In this document: piece after piece, positions 27,000 to 34,511 of the stretch
How the letters are laid out: every line of letters starts with the position of its first letter
Position numbering within the stretch: position 1 is the stretch's first letter
Source of the DNA: G963668605 sp963793625
GTDB taxonomy: Bacteria; Acidobacteriota; Terriglobia; Bryobacterales; Bryobacteraceae
DNA length: 64,000 nucleotides
Assembly: GCA_963793625.1 (NCBI GenBank)
Contig: CAWCAT010000030.1
Coordinates: 62,001 to 126,000 of the forward strand
Direction of reading: 5' to 3'
Position numbers and translations under genes: made by a program
The notes under the pieces: generated by a model
What the model saw: the letters and a program-made list of their open reading frames with translations, nothing else
What the model was told of the DNA's origin: nothing
The model's database searches: none

Positions 27000-28235
27000 T
27001 TACCAGACGTGAACGGCAAGGAGTTGTGGGGGTGTAGTACCGGCCCCGATGATATTCGTCTTAATCACGAACTGCAGATTCTTCTGGGACCAGTCTGGAG
27101 GAAGTTGGGCGACCGCACGGTTCAGATGTTCCGGATTTGCAAGAAACTCCCCCGCCGCCTGAGTACCGTACTGAGTGATGCCAGCAACCGCGACAACAAT
27201 CTGGCCCGATTTTGTATCAAACACCCGTGACACAATTGCGTAGTCTTCCGAGACCTTTCCGTTTGGAGGCATGCTGGGTGGAGCCCACGCCTGTCCCTTG
27301 CCGGATCGATCAAGGACGATTTTGCGGCCGTCCTTGAATTCGAAAACGAACCGAAGTTCGTTGGTCATCTGCAGCGTCCAGCGGTTGGAGAACGCTCCTA
27401 TCAGGATCGCCGGGGAATTCCGCAGTTCAGAGAATGACACATCGTTACCAGTCCTCATCTGGCTCGGCCGGTTGTAGCCACGCAGCGTCGTGGAAAGCAG
27501 CACCGCTGCTTGCGCGTCACCTACGCCCACATACTGATCGGTCACGGGGATGATGTCGCTGACATCAACGTTGCCGGGTTTTAAGGGAAGGACATACGGC
27601 CCCGGCTCAACAGATCTGCCCGATTGCGCCCGGAATTCTTCGTGGAGGCGCTTTGAAAGAGTGTAGACCACAGGATGCGCCATGCAGATCAAAACCGGAT
27701 CCGGGCGCTGCACAACAGACTGCCAGAAGCGTTCATGAGCTGAAGTGGATCGGCCGGATATGACCCACGACAGCAGGGCAGCGAGCACAATCAGCGCAGT
27801 TGTAATCCAGACATGGCGTGCTTGCGGGCGCCAGTGTGTCGCCGGGATCGGCTTCGGCGTGACTACTTTGGAAAACTCGGGAACATAGGAGCCTGGTGCA
27901 AGCTCGATGCGAACCTGCTGGTTCGTATGCTCGATGAGGTTATAGAGTGCTAGCCGTTTCCTGACCTCTGAAGCTTTTACCCGTACGATCGAGTCGTCGT
28001 TCGTGTTGTAGGATGGGTCCCGTGCGAAAACCGCAATGCCGATCGTGCGTTCTTTCAACTCGGCGTCGCGTCCATCGAGGGAGGTCAGAATGACGAATCT
28101 AAGGAACTCCTGGCAGCGCTTGCTCTCGCGAAAAGGATCACTTTGAAGGATGCGTTCGAGTTCGCGTTCGACGACCGCACGCGGAAACGCCGAGCCCGCA
28201 TGAGACACTCGCGAGTCGATGTTAACTGACGCCAT
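27000..28235 (-). CDS. Membrane-anchored winged-helix-like regulator
   Basis: The 411-residue product has an N-terminal cytoplasmic domain. It contains LERILQSDPFRESKRCQEFL, RFVILTSLDGR, ELKERTIGIAVFARDPSYNT, NDDSIVRVKASEVRKRLALY and IELAPGSYVPEF, a pattern known from acidobacterial and proteobacterial regulators related to winged-helix Trans_reg_C domains. One membrane helix follows (VWITTALIVLAALLSWVIS), then an extracytoplasmic domain of about 250 residues (DPVLICMAHPVVYTLSKRL and onward). The topology resembles ToxR/CadC one-component sensors: DNA binding inside, ligand sensing outside. The ATG at 28235 is chosen because upstream in-frame sequence extends into the divergent gene's leader. 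It lies immediately upstream of receptor copy B, and a vestige of it lies upstream of copy A, which links it to receptor control. DNA binding is inferred. Confidence 0.75.
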   Translation of the reverse strand: MASVNIDSRVSHAGSAFPRAVVERELERILQSDPFRESKRCQEFLRFVILTSLDGRDAELKERTIGIAVFARDPSYNTNDDSIVRVKASEVRKRLALYNLIEHTNQQVRIELAPGSYVPEFSKVVTPKPIPATHWRPQARHVWITTALIVLAALLSWVISGRSTSAHERFWQSVVQRPDPVLICMAHPVVYTLSKRLHEEFRAQSGRSVEPGPYVLPLKPGNVDVSDIIPVTDQYVGVGDAQAAVLLSTTLRGYNRPSQMRTGNDVSFSELRNSPAILIGAFSNRWTLQMTNELRFVFEFKDGRKIVLDRSGKGQAWAPPSMPPNGKVSEDYAIVSRVFDTKSGQIVVAVAGITQYGTQAAGEFLANPEHLNRAVAQLPPDWSQKNLQFVIKTNIIGAGTTPPQLLAVHVW

Positions 28236-28415
28236 GACGGAGAGTCTATCACAAGCAGGCGGCCGTAGCGGCACGTAACGTAGAATTCGCACCACTACTT
28301 TAAACGCATTCATTTTAGGCACTTGAGATCCTAATTCAGCGCCATAACCGTGTGTAACCCCGCGAAATTCCCCACATGTGGTAGCTTCCTTGTTGTAACC
28401 TTGATCGGACAACGA

Positions 28416-30824
28416 ATGAGACTTTTTCAAGCTTTGATAATCCCAGCAATCTTTTCAGGCATGCTGCTGGCTCAAACACCCAAAAGCCTACCGGGCAAAC
28501 TGGCCGGTGACAGCTATTTGCTCCCGAATGGCTGGAGCATTTCTCCAGCAGGCCGGCAAGTCGCACTGGGCGGACTGCCTCTGAAACTCGTTGCCGTACC
28601 TGGCCAACAGCTAATAATCGCGACCAACACTGGATACAAGCAGCATTTTCTGGCTGTCATCGACGTGGAGAAGGAGCAGGTGGTTCAGCGCGTCCCGATT
28701 CAGGAAGGATGGATGGGTGTAGTCGTCGATCCGGCAGGGAAAACGGTCTATGCCTCCGCCGGCAGCGAGGACCGGATTCTCGTGTATCGCCTTGCTGCGG
28801 GCCGTCTGGAGTTTCAGCACGATGTTCCGCTGGAGGCAGGAACCTTCCCGGCTGGGTTGGCGATGAACGCGCAAGGAACCCGGCTCTATGTCACGGCCAA
28901 CGCTGCTAACGCGTTGAAGGTCATCGATGTGGCGCAGCGAAAAGTCCTCAATACGATTCCAGTTGGAATGAAGCCGTATTCGTGTGCGCTCTCGGCGGAC
29001 GGAAGGCGCGCCTGGGTCAGCAACTGGGGAGAGAATACGGTTTCGGCAGTCAACCTGGGGCATGCCGCGACGTTTAAGACGATCAAGGTTCGGGAAAAAC
29101 CGAATGACATCCTCTTCGACGCGGACGGGGCGCGAGTCTTCGTCGCAAACGGCAACCGGAACACGGTTTCGGTGATAGATATCAAGAAGAACGAAGTCGT
29201 CGAAGAGATCGAAGTTGGCTTGTCGCCGGATTCGCCCCCAGGCACGACGCCGAATGCGCTGGCGTTGAGCCCCGATCGCAAGACGCTGTATGTGGCCAAC
29301 GCGGATAACAACGCGCTTGCGGTAATCGATATTTCAAAACCCGGCGCGAGTTCGGCGAAAGGCTTCATCCCGACAGGCTGGTATCCGAGCGCCGTAATCG
29401 CCGTGGGAAACAAACTTGTCGTGGCCAACGCCAAGGGCGTCGCTTCCGAGCCGAATGCAAAGCAGTTCAAGGAAGGTGATTCTTACCGGACCAATCCCGG
29501 CTACGTGGCGCAATTGCTTGAGGGCAATCTGGCGTTCATCGATCGGCCGAACCCGGAAGAACTGGCGCGTCACTCGGTCAAGGTATATCGCAACTCTCCT
29601 TTCAAGACGAAGCGCGAAGGCATGACGCCGCCCCCGATCGCGCTGGGGAAGGCATCGCCCATCAAGTATGTTTTCTACATCATCAAAGAGAACCGCACGT
29701 ATGACGGCATATTTGGTGATTTGAAGGCGGGCAAGGGCGACCCGGCTTATTGTCTGTTTCCTGACCGGGTCACGCCGAACCATCACGCCCTGGCACGTGA
29801 GTTTGTCCTGTTCGACAATCTCTACCACGATGCCGAAGTCAGCGCGGACGGACACCACTGGGTGACCAGCGCTTATGCGACCGATTATGTCGAGAAGCTT
29901 TGGCCCGCGATGTACGCAGGGAAAGGCCAGAAGGCCCGGGTTGACCTGCATGATGATCCCGTGGCGTTCTCAGCGAGCGGGTTCCTCTGGGATCTCTGCC
30001 AGAAAGCCGGGATATCTTACCGTTCCTACGGCGAAGGCGCGCGGGTCCGCTTTTCCGAACCCGGAACAGTGAGGCCGGCGACTCCATCGCTCATCGGTCA
30101 CCACCATCCGACATATTACGGTGCGGATGGCATTATGGCTATGTCTGACAGGAAGCGATACGATCTGTGGCTGGAGGAGTTTCAGCAGTTCGAGAAAAAG
30201 GGCGAAATGCCTCGCTTCACCGTGATGTCACTACCGGGCGATCACCTGCTCGGAACCCGGCCTGGAGTGCAGACACCGTCCGCCATGATGGCCGAGAACG
30301 ACCTCGTGCTGGGCAAAATCATCGATACGCTCAGCCACAGCAAGTTTTGGAAACAGCTGGCAATCTTTGTCGTGGAAGACGATACGCAGGGCGGTCCAGA
30401 CCATGTGGACGTGCACCGTGCGCCAGTGATGATCGCGAGCCCTTACGCGAAGCGGGGAATCGTCGACAGTTCCATGTACTCCACTTCCAGTGTGTTGCGG
30501 ACCATGGAACTCATTTTGGGTCTGCCGCCCATGACGCAGTATGACGCGGCGGCCACTCCCATGTGGGCGTCATTCCAATCGAAACCGGACCTTCGGCCCT
30601 ACACCGCGCGCCCTGCGAATATCGACATCGATGAGAAAAACACCGTCAGGGCATACGGCGCCCAACGTTCCGTGGAGATGAGTCTGCATGTCGCGGACAC
30701 CTCCGACGATCGGGAGTACAACGAGATTATCTGGAAGGCAGTCCGTGGTGCCGACTCAGCGCTACCGCCGAGAAAAGTGGCAGCATTCATCAAAGCAGCA
30801 GCATTCATCAAAGCAAGAGACTAG
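28416..30824 (+). CDS. Bifunctional YncE-type beta-propeller / phosphoesterase, intact copy
   Basis: Secreted 802-residue protein. A signal peptide (MRLFQALIIPAIFSGMLLAQ) precedes about 380 residues of YVTN-type propeller blades (KTVYASAGSEDRILVYRLAA, RVFVANGNRNTVSVIDIKK, TLYVANADNNALAVIDISK). The phosphoesterase domain follows: KYVFYIIKENRTYDGIFGDL, PNHHALAREFVLFDNLYHDA, MSLPGDHLLGTRPG, FVVEDDTQGGPDHVDVHRAP. The latter belongs to the family of acid phosphatases and non-zinc phospholipases C (PF04185). It is closely related to the frameshifted gene at 14295-16679. The C-terminus carries a recent 18-bp duplication. It is divergent from the regulator, so both may share control through the 180-bp intergenic region. 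The first in-frame Met upstream (28350) is rejected because the signal peptide starts at 28416. Confidence 0.93.
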   Translation: MRLFQALIIPAIFSGMLLAQTPKSLPGKLAGDSYLLPNGWSISPAGRQVALGGLPLKLVAVPGQQLIIATNTGYKQHFLAVIDVEKEQVVQRVPIQEGWMGVVVDPAGKTVYASAGSEDRILVYRLAAGRLEFQHDVPLEAGTFPAGLAMNAQGTRLYVTANAANALKVIDVAQRKVLNTIPVGMKPYSCALSADGRRAWVSNWGENTVSAVNLGHAATFKTIKVREKPNDILFDADGARVFVANGNRNTVSVIDIKKNEVVEEIEVGLSPDSPPGTTPNALALSPDRKTLYVANADNNALAVIDISKPGASSAKGFIPTGWYPSAVIAVGNKLVVANAKGVASEPNAKQFKEGDSYRTNPGYVAQLLEGNLAFIDRPNPEELARHSVKVYRNSPFKTKREGMTPPPIALGKASPIKYVFYIIKENRTYDGIFGDLKAGKGDPAYCLFPDRVTPNHHALAREFVLFDNLYHDAEVSADGHHWVTSAYATDYVEKLWPAMYAGKGQKARVDLHDDPVAFSASGFLWDLCQKAGISYRSYGEGARVRFSEPGTVRPATPSLIGHHHPTYYGADGIMAMSDRKRYDLWLEEFQQFEKKGEMPRFTVMSLPGDHLLGTRPGVQTPSAMMAENDLVLGKIIDTLSHSKFWKQLAIFVVEDDTQGGPDHVDVHRAPVMIASPYAKRGIVDSSMYSTSSVLRTMELILGLPPMTQYDAAATPMWASFQSKPDLRPYTARPANIDIDEKNTVRAYGAQRSVEMSLHVADTSDDREYNEIIWKAVRGADSALPPRKVAAFIKAAAFIKARD
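30780..30815 (+). repeat. Perfect 18-bp tandem duplication in a coding region
   Basis: GCAGCATTCATCAAAGCA occurs twice in direct succession, in frame, adding AAFIKA to the C-terminus of the phosphoesterase. The paralogue at 14295 has only one such unit (VATFVMARK), which indicates a recent slippage event. Confidence 0.9.
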
Positions 30825-30832
30825 CCGCCAAT

Positions 30833-31507
30833 CTACTTACGGTAAGCGACCGCCACACGCGGCGAACCTTCGGAGTCGTTTACCAGCTGGATTGAGTGGT
30901 AAAACTCGGAGCGCTCCAGCAACCAGGTACAAAGCTTGTGCTGACCGAGGCCAAATTCGAAGCACAGCGGTCGATCCTTGGCAAGAAATCGTGGCGCGCC
31001 CGATATCACGCGCTGGATGATGTCGATACCGTACGCGCCTGCGTCAAAGGCCTCGCGGGGCTCCATCTCCAGCAGTGAACTGCGGTCGGTCTCCAGGCGT
31101 CGAGTTGGTATGTAGGGCGGATTGCAGGTGACAAGGTCCAGTTTTTCGTCCAGATCCAGGTCACTGAACGCATCGAAAAGGTCACCCTGGCGCACCGTTG
31201 TGGATGCGTGAAGCGAATGATGCGCAAAGTTTTCCCGCATGAGCTGCACGCAATCATCCGTAATATCCGATGCGTACAGTTTGGCGTCGCTGCGCTGTAG
31301 AGCCAGCGCACACGCAATATTCCCAGAGCCGGCGCACACGTCCATTATGTGCGGCTCAGGAATGTCCTTGATCAACTCCAGCGCAGTATTTGCCAGTATC
31401 TCTGTTTCTGCGCGCGGAACAAGAACCCCTGGTCCGACTTTAAGAGTGATACCACAAAAACCGTGAAAGCCTTTCGAATGGATCTGAGAGAGTTCGTCTG
31501 ATTTCAT
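30833..31507 (-). CDS. HemK/PrmC-like class I methyltransferase lacking the N-terminal helical domain
   Basis: SAM-dependent methyltransferase of the HemK type. It shows FHGFCGITLKVGPGVLVPRAETEIL (the substrate-entry loop), then motif I VCAGSGNIACALAL, motif II LYASDITDDCV, and the NPPY active-site motif TCNPPYIP that methylates glutamine or adenine amide nitrogens. PrmC proteins have a helical domain of about 80 residues ahead of the first motif to dock release factors; here the ORF begins almost at that motif, so another substrate is possible. ATG 31507 is chosen for the G-run immediately upstream, although in-frame Mets at 31564-31567 exist. It converges on the phosphoesterase with 8 bp between stops. 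Confidence 0.75.
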   Translation of the reverse strand: MKSDELSQIHSKGFHGFCGITLKVGPGVLVPRAETEILANTALELIKDIPEPHIMDVCAGSGNIACALALQRSDAKLYASDITDDCVQLMRENFAHHSLHASTTVRQGDLFDAFSDLDLDEKLDLVTCNPPYIPTRRLETDRSSLLEMEPREAFDAGAYGIDIIQRVISGAPRFLAKDRPLCFEFGLGQHKLCTWLLERSEFYHSIQLVNDSEGSPRVAVAYRK

Positions 31508-31681
31508 GCGCCCCCCGGTGAAGATATCAGCCTGCAGTCCAGATTCCGAACACTTTTCTTGCATCATACGACAGTTGCAGCCGGATCCGCATGTGAAAAG
31601 TGCGAGAGTAAGCATTTTTTTGGGTATGTCAAGTCTTCCTGCACTTTCCCGTTTGGCATTGAATCTGCACTACACAGGACT

Positions 31682-32896
31682 ATGGGTACGCCAACGGACG
31701 AGCTGGTGAGAGTTTACGGAAAGACAGGGTGCTCCCTTGGATACCTGATTCGTGATTATTTGCACCGCAGCGACATACCGTACGAGTGGGTGGAGGCGCC
31801 TGAAAACACAAGCTGTGTGTTCGCCGACGGTACTCGCCTTGATCGCCCCACGATCCGGCAACTCACCAAGAAGCTCGGCTTGTTTCGGAACCCATCTCGT
31901 TCCGAATACGATTTGGCCGTTTACGGCGCCGGACCGGCCGGACTTAGCGCCGCCGTCTATGCGGCATCGGAGGGCCTCACTACCGTCGTAATCGAACGGT
32001 CTGCGCCTGGAGGACAAGCTGGAAGCAGTTCCAGGATTGAGAACTATCTGGGCTTTCCTGACGGCATCAGCGGAGCCGATCTCGCGGAACGAGCGCGCGA
32101 GCAGGCCTGCCGCTTCGGCGCGGAAATTCTGATTGGTCGGGAAGGGGTCCGGGGTGAGTTCCGCCTGGGCAAGGGTATCGGACATCTGGCGGACGGAGCG
32201 AAGATCTTCGCGCGTTCCACGATCTGCGCAACCGGAGTCGAATATCGCCGGTTGAATCTGCCCAATGAGGAACGATTCCTTGGGGCCGGAGTCTACTACG
32301 GGGCCGGCGCTAGTGAAGCTTCCCTGTGCGGCGATAACGAAGAAGTCCTGGTAGTAGGCGGAGGCAATTCAGCCGGCCAGGCCGCGATGAATTTTTCCGA
32401 AGTGGCCAAAGAGGTCAAGATGATTGTTCGTGGCGCTTCACTAAGTGACACGATTGCGCAGTACCTCTTGGATCGCATCAATGCCGCGCCGAACATTAGT
32501 GTGCTCACGAACTCGGAGGTAACTGCAATTGACGGAGATGGTAAGGTACTGCAGTCGGTGACTGTTACTAATCAGGAGACGGGTGAACAGGAGCGCCATG
32601 CCACGCGCTGGCTCTTCGTCTGCCTGGGCGGGACTCCGCGCACTGACTGGGCGGAAGAAGTCGGGATCATACGCGACGATGAAGGTTATCTGGTTACTGG
32701 TCCTGACTTGATGCGCGGGAACCAGCCTCCTGAGAACTGGCCGCTTGATCGCAACCCATACTTTCTGGAAACAAACCTGCCGGGCGTATTCGCGGCAGGC
32801 GATGTGCGCCACGGTTCCATCAAACGCTGTGCTTCCGCAGTCGGCGAAGGCGCGATGGCCGTTGCGTTTGTACATCGCTACCTGGCGGGAATCTGA
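31682..32896 (+). CDS. Thioredoxin-reductase-like FAD oxidoreductase with N-terminal glutaredoxin-like domain, no CxxC
   Basis: The first 75 residues (VRVYGKTGCSLGYLIRDYLH then RSDIPYEWVE) resemble a glutaredoxin/thioredoxin-fold domain with one cysteine. The rest is a class II pyridine nucleotide-disulfide oxidoreductase. It has FAD motif DLAVYGAGPAGLSAAVYAAS, APGGQAGSSSRIENYLGFP, NADPH motif EVLVVGGGNSAGQAAMNF and second FAD motif LPGVFAAGDVRHGSIKRCAS. Where thioredoxin reductases carry the CxxC pair, this protein has GVYYGAGASEASLC, so it cannot be a classical disulfide reductase. The same substitution is seen in response-regulator-fused relatives. AGGA precedes the ATG. The UBP zinc finger gene follows 14 bp downstream, in the same operon. 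Electron acceptor unknown. Confidence 0.85.
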   Translation: MGTPTDELVRVYGKTGCSLGYLIRDYLHRSDIPYEWVEAPENTSCVFADGTRLDRPTIRQLTKKLGLFRNPSRSEYDLAVYGAGPAGLSAAVYAASEGLTTVVIERSAPGGQAGSSSRIENYLGFPDGISGADLAERAREQACRFGAEILIGREGVRGEFRLGKGIGHLADGAKIFARSTICATGVEYRRLNLPNEERFLGAGVYYGAGASEASLCGDNEEVLVVGGGNSAGQAAMNFSEVAKEVKMIVRGASLSDTIAQYLLDRINAAPNISVLTNSEVTAIDGDGKVLQSVTVTNQETGEQERHATRWLFVCLGGTPRTDWAEEVGIIRDDEGYLVTGPDLMRGNQPPENWPLDRNPYFLETNLPGVFAAGDVRHGSIKRCASAVGEGAMAVAFVHRYLAGI

Positions 32897-32910
32897 GCAA
32901 GGAGCGCTCC

Positions 32911-33165
32911 ATGGCTGAATGTGTACATATGAAAGAAATCCACGAGGTGACGCCTCGGACGCGCGGTTGTGAGGAGTGTCTAAAGACGGGAGACAGATGG
33001 GTCCATCTCCGCCTCTGCCTGACATGCGGGCACGTGGGCTGCTGCGATTCATCACCCAACAGACATGCGACCAAACACTTCCACACAACCGAGCATCCGG
33101 TTATTCAATCCTTCGAGCCCGGTGAATCTTGGAGATGGTGCTACGTGGACCAACTCATGAAGTAG
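32911..33165 (+). CDS. UBP-type zinc finger domain protein
   Basis: The 84 residues form a single zinc finger of the ubiquitin-hydrolase type (zf-UBP). ECVHMKEI, GCEECLKTGDRWVHLRLCLT, CGHVGCCDSSPNRHATKHFH and TTEHPVIQSFEPGESWRWCY provide the full set of Cys and His zinc ligands and the conserved W-C-Y end. Bacteria lack ubiquitin, so the C-terminal-tail-binding role of the eukaryotic domain is unlikely. Co-occurrence with thioredoxin-reductase-like flavoproteins suggests a redox partner or adaptor. AAGGAG at 32899-32904 is a strong ribosome site 6 bases before the ATG. Confidence 0.88.
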   Translation: MAECVHMKEIHEVTPRTRGCEECLKTGDRWVHLRLCLTCGHVGCCDSSPNRHATKHFHTTEHPVIQSFEPGESWRWCYVDQLMK

Positions 33166-33174
33166 ATAGCGGTG

Positions 33175-33453
33175 CTATTCACGACTCAAGGCCCTCACGC
33201 GTTCCTGTAAGTTGAGAATCACCGCCACCCCCGCCAGATTGATTCCGAGATCATGGCGCAGGCGCACGATGCAGCGGACGCGCTCCACTGCTGAAACTTC
33301 GAACAATGCGCAACTGCCGGAATGTGCTGCTGGTTCGAGCAGTCCACAGGCCACGAACTTCGAGACCAGTTCCGGATGAACGCCGGCCCAGTTCGCCAGC
33401 TCTTCAATCGGCAATAAGGAATGCACTGTGCGCCAGAGAACTATGTGATCCAT
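33175..33453 (-). CDS. cbpM: CbpM-like chaperone modulator (MerR-type helix-turn-helix)
   Basis: A 92-residue protein with a MerR-like helix-turn-helix (IEELANWAGVHPELVSKFVA, CGLLEPA), then FEVSAVERVRCIVRLRHDLG and INLAGVAVILNLQERVRAL. The closing GINLAGVAVILNL motif is typical of CbpM, which binds the J-domain of CbpA-type DnaJ proteins and blocks its interaction with DnaK. It is the last gene of the dnaK-grpE-dnaJ-trxC-hdeD unit, 10 bp after hdeD, and its target is very likely the zinc-finger-less DnaJ encoded upstream. Confidence 0.8.
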   Translation of the reverse strand: MDHIVLWRTVHSLLPIEELANWAGVHPELVSKFVACGLLEPAAHSGSCALFEVSAVERVRCIVRLRHDLGINLAGVAVILNLQERVRALSRE

Positions 33454-33463
33454 TTGTGGTCTC

Positions 33464-34030
33464 TTAAGAGGTCAGCGGTGTACCGCTTGCATGCTCTCTT
33501 GACCAGGTACGCATCTTGAGTCCGAGTCCAACCAGCAGTGCACCAAATATGACCGCATACGCACCGACCCAGAGCGCAATCGCCAGCGCGCCGGCGAGCG
33601 GGATCGCGATAAGCAGTGTTCCGAATGCGATCGACGCGACACCGCTGAGTGCGAGCAGCCATTCGCCACGGATGAACTTGCGAAGCCGAATGGCAGCGGC
33701 AATTTCGAAGGCACCGGTCACAACCGCCCAGGCGGCAATCACGTACACGAGCGCCAGCGCTGTAATGGCCGGCCAGGCAACTGTGATAATCGCGGCAGCG
33801 ATGCCGGCGAGACCCTTCAACAACAAAGCACCCCAGCGCTCCCGTGCTTTCGAAGCTTGCCACGCGTCCGCAAGGCTCATCACTCCATCGATGAACGCGT
33901 ACGCTCCAAACAGCAGTATCAGCACTCCAAGTGTGATTCCGGGCCACGTGAATGCGGCCACGCCCAGCACTATGGCGATTAGACCTCGAACGACCAATGA
34001 CCACCATGCGTTTGCAATTGCGATCGTCAT
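33464..34030 (-). CDS. HdeD family membrane protein (DUF308)
   Basis: Six hydrophobic helices are readable, beginning WWSLVVRGLIAIVLGVAAFT, WPGITLGVLILLFGAYAFID, GLAGIAAAIITVAW and ITALALVYVIAAWAVVTGAF, with the HdeD signature of an RG near the first helix and short loops. HdeD is an inner-membrane protein linked to acid and general stress resistance. ATG 34030 is preferred over an in-frame GTG 9 bases upstream because GGGAG lies 11 bases before the ATG. It is placed between trxC and cbpM in the chaperone operon, consistent with a stress role. Confidence 0.85.
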   Translation of the reverse strand: MTIAIANAWWSLVVRGLIAIVLGVAAFTWPGITLGVLILLFGAYAFIDGVMSLADAWQASKARERWGALLLKGLAGIAAAIITVAWPAITALALVYVIAAWAVVTGAFEIAAAIRLRKFIRGEWLLALSGVASIAFGTLLIAIPLAGALAIALWVGAYAVIFGALLVGLGLKMRTWSREHASGTPLTS

Positions 34031-34046
34031 GGAATTCACTCTCCCT

Positions 34047-34505
34047 TCAGACCGTTTGTTCAGCGAGGATACGTTCCAGCCGTTGCGCGATCACAGCTTT
34101 GGGCTGCACGCCCACAATGCGATCGACTTCGCGGCCAGCCTTCAGCACAAGCAGTGCCGGAATGTTTTGAATCTGGAACCGTGATGCGGTTAACGGGTTC
34201 TCGTCAACATTGAGTTTCGCCACGAGCACCCGGCCCGCCAATTCATTCGCAAGTTGCGCGACAGTTGGCGCGATCATCTTGCACGGCCCACACCAGGGCG
34301 CCCACATATCGAGAAGCACCGGCAAGGGTGAATTTGCGATCTGGGCCGCGAACGTCGCATCGGTTACCGTCAGCGGCGTGGCGGATAACGGCAGCGAAGT
34401 CTTGCAACGGCCACAGACCGGCTCCTGGCCTTTTATAAGTTTTTCGCGCGGCACTCGATTGTTTGCGCCGCAACTGGGACATCGAATAAGCAGAGTATCC
34501 GGCAT
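34047..34505 (-). CDS. trxC: Thioredoxin 2 (zinc-ribbon thioredoxin)
   Basis: Cytoplasmic thiol-disulfide oxidoreductase. The N-terminal zinc ribbon (IRCPSCGANNRVPREKL and PVCGRCK; Cys 9, 12, 31, 34) precedes a thioredoxin fold with the active site WAPWCGPCKMIAP (Cys 72 and 75) and the cis-Pro loop QNIPALLVL. The 152-residue length is typical of TrxC. It starts 6 bp after the dnaJ stop, inside the chaperone operon, so it should be induced with it. The zinc ribbon is thought to respond to oxidation. Confidence 0.93.
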   Translation of the reverse strand: MPDTLLIRCPSCGANNRVPREKLIKGQEPVCGRCKTSLPLSATPLTVTDATFAAQIANSPLPVLLDMWAPWCGPCKMIAPTVAQLANELAGRVLVAKLNVDENPLTASRFQIQNIPALLVLKAGREVDRIVGVQPKAVIAQRLERILAEQTV

Positions 34506-34511
34506 AAGGTG

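Larger units (their letters stand above)
19486..27334. repeat. Tandem duplication of a regulator + receptor unit
   Basis: Copy A (19486-23295) and copy B (23310-27334 plus the rest of the regulator) share the receptor, its promoter, about 250 bp of upstream DNA and a piece of the regulator's 3' part. Both receptor 3' ends are joined to DNA in the same orientation, as expected of a direct tandem duplication followed by deletion of most of one regulator. Confidence 0.8.

Noticed and set aside
19486..27334. Transposition as the cause of the receptor duplication
   Set aside because: No transposase, terminal inverted repeats or target duplications are visible; unequal recombination explains the arrangement.
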